DNA of 64,000 nucleotides from Microbulbifer sp. YPW1 (GTDB lineage Bacteria; Pseudomonadota; Gammaproteobacteria; Pseudomonadales; Cellvibrionaceae), in contig NZ_CP055157.1 of assembly GCF_013367775.1 (NCBI RefSeq), forward strand, positions 4,290,001 through 4,354,000. Reading direction: 5' to 3'. The translations under genes and the position numbers were made by a program. The notes beneath the pieces are model-generated. The model was not told where the DNA came from, did not search any database, and saw only the letters and a program-made list of their open reading frames with translations. The stretch's first letter is position 1; each line of letters begins with the position of its first letter. Positions 63,321-64,000 of the stretch are shown here, one piece after another.

Positions 63321-64000
63321 ATGCAAAGAACCCTGAAACTATTTACCGCTGGCCTGCTGGCCGGGCTTGTCGCCTTCACCACTGGCTGTGGCAGCGACGA
63401 TAAAAACCGCACTTCCGGCACCCTGATTTCCATTTCCGCGCAGGGAGAAGCGAGCCAGGCTCCGGATATCGCCAACCTGTCCGCAGGCGTCGTGACCGAG
63501 GCCGATGACAGCAATGCCGCAATGCAAGCCAACGCGAAACAGATGGAAGCATTGATGCAGGCGATCAAAAAGGCCGGCATCGAGGACAAAGATGTACAGA
63601 CCAGCGGCATCAGCCTGAACCCGCGCTACGATTACCAACCCAACAGTGAGCGCAAGATCATCGCGTATCAGGCGCGCAACACCGTCAGTATTACCGTGCA
63701 CAAGCTGGATGAGCTGAGCGCGGTGATCGATGCAATGGCAGCCGCCGGCGCCAACCAGATACACGGCCCCAGCTTTTCCATTGGCGAACCAGAACCCCTG
63801 CTGGCAAAGGCGCGCGACAAAGCGCTGAAGCAGGCGCAGGCCCGAGCGGAGTCCTATGCTGAGTCCCTGGGCACCAAGGTGCGCAGAATCGTCAGTATTT
63901 CCGAAGGCAGCCACGGCGGCATGCCGCGACCGATGGCCCGCATGGAAATGGCCGCAGCCAAGGATAGTGCCAGCACCCCCATCGCACCGGGTGAGAGCAG
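63321..64000 (+). CDS. SIMPL-domain (DUF541) lipoprotein, cut by window edge
   Basis: An ATG at 63321 with AAGGA six bases upstream opens a frame that continues to the window end (226 codons seen). The N-terminus is a lipoprotein signal with lipobox FTTGC near residue 24. ISISAQGEASQAPDIANLSAGVVTEADDSNAAMQANAKQM and GIEDKDVQTSGISLNPRYDY match the SIMPL/YggE family of periplasmic oxidative-stress-linked proteins. The last visible part, with repeated Met and Ala, is less conserved. Confidence 0.9.
   Translation, partial: MQRTLKLFTAGLLAGLVAFTTGCGSDDKNRTSGTLISISAQGEASQAPDIANLSAGVVTEADDSNAAMQANAKQMEALMQAIKKAGIEDKDVQTSGISLNPRYDYQPNSERKIIAYQARNTVSITVHKLDELSAVIDAMAAAGANQIHGPSFSIGEPEPLLAKARDKALKQAQARAESYAESLGTKVRRIVSISEGSHGGMPRPMARMEMAAAKDSASTPIAPGES

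Noticed and set aside
1..64000. CRISPR arrays, insertion sequences, integrases and prophage genes
   Set aside because: No regularly spaced repeats, transposase or integrase motifs were seen on either strand.

Overview
The window looks like a chromosomal segment of a gammaproteobacterium. The gene order serC-pheA-tyrA/aroA-cmk-rpsA-ihfB-lapA-lapB-pyrF, the comEA/wbpM/tRNA-Asn/uvrB block and the protein sequences fit the Pseudomonadales/Cellvibrionales range. A marine, polymer-degrading Microbulbifer-like organism is my best guess, but this is inference from gene content, not a database match. No insertion sequence, integrase, prophage or CRISPR array is visible.

Layout. 1-1735: the end of an ABC-type efflux module (ATPase, HlyD-like adaptor, start of a lipoprotein). 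1827-4432: uvrB and two identical tRNA-Asn genes, each with its own terminator. 4471-8380: three genes resembling the end of an O-antigen cluster (epimerase, WecA/WbpL-type transferase, WbpM-type dehydratase), followed by comEA. 8972-21689: a long leftward block for pyrimidine synthesis, envelope control (lapAB), IHF-beta, ribosomal protein S1, CMP kinase, the aromatic amino acid enzymes TyrA-AroA and PheA, SerC and GyrA. 21936-26777: rightward metabolic genes (mtaD-like deaminase, ubiG, gph, yciK-like reductase, murQ). 26888-33601: two small envelope proteins, a group-2-like sigma factor, a PagL-type lipid A deacylase, two glycosyltransferases and a TraB/GumN protein. 33932-39596: an OprO/OprP-type porin, a giant indolepyruvate ferredoxin oxidoreductase and a divergent Lrp-family regulator.

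39668-44980: a shikimate kinase-like gene, a hexapeptide acyltransferase and a tightly overlapping cassette (glycosyltransferase, methyltransferase, alpha/alpha-toroid protein) facing a second methyltransferase. This is probably a surface glycoconjugate pathway of unknown product. 45226-49210: an OmpW-like protein and a putrescine catabolic pair (spuC-like aminotransferase, puuA-like ligase).

49566-59169 is the most interesting region. It holds a secreted cyanophycinase with a PPC domain, a TonB-dependent receptor, a YfcC-family transporter, an isoaspartyl dipeptidase homologue, a short AraC regulator and a second, lipoprotein cyanophycinase. Together they look like a PUL-style locus for degrading external cyanophycin or other beta-aspartyl peptides: cleavage outside, uptake across both membranes, dipeptide hydrolysis inside. 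The dipeptidase homologue has lost two expected metal ligands, and a small promoter-peptide-terminator unit sits inside the locus. The neighbouring putrescine genes could take up arginine-derived polyamine, but that link is speculative.

59306-64000: a DUF6122-like membrane protein, a GntR regulator, a patatin-like protein, glyoxalase I, a class V PLP enzyme and the start of a SIMPL-domain lipoprotein cut by the window edge.
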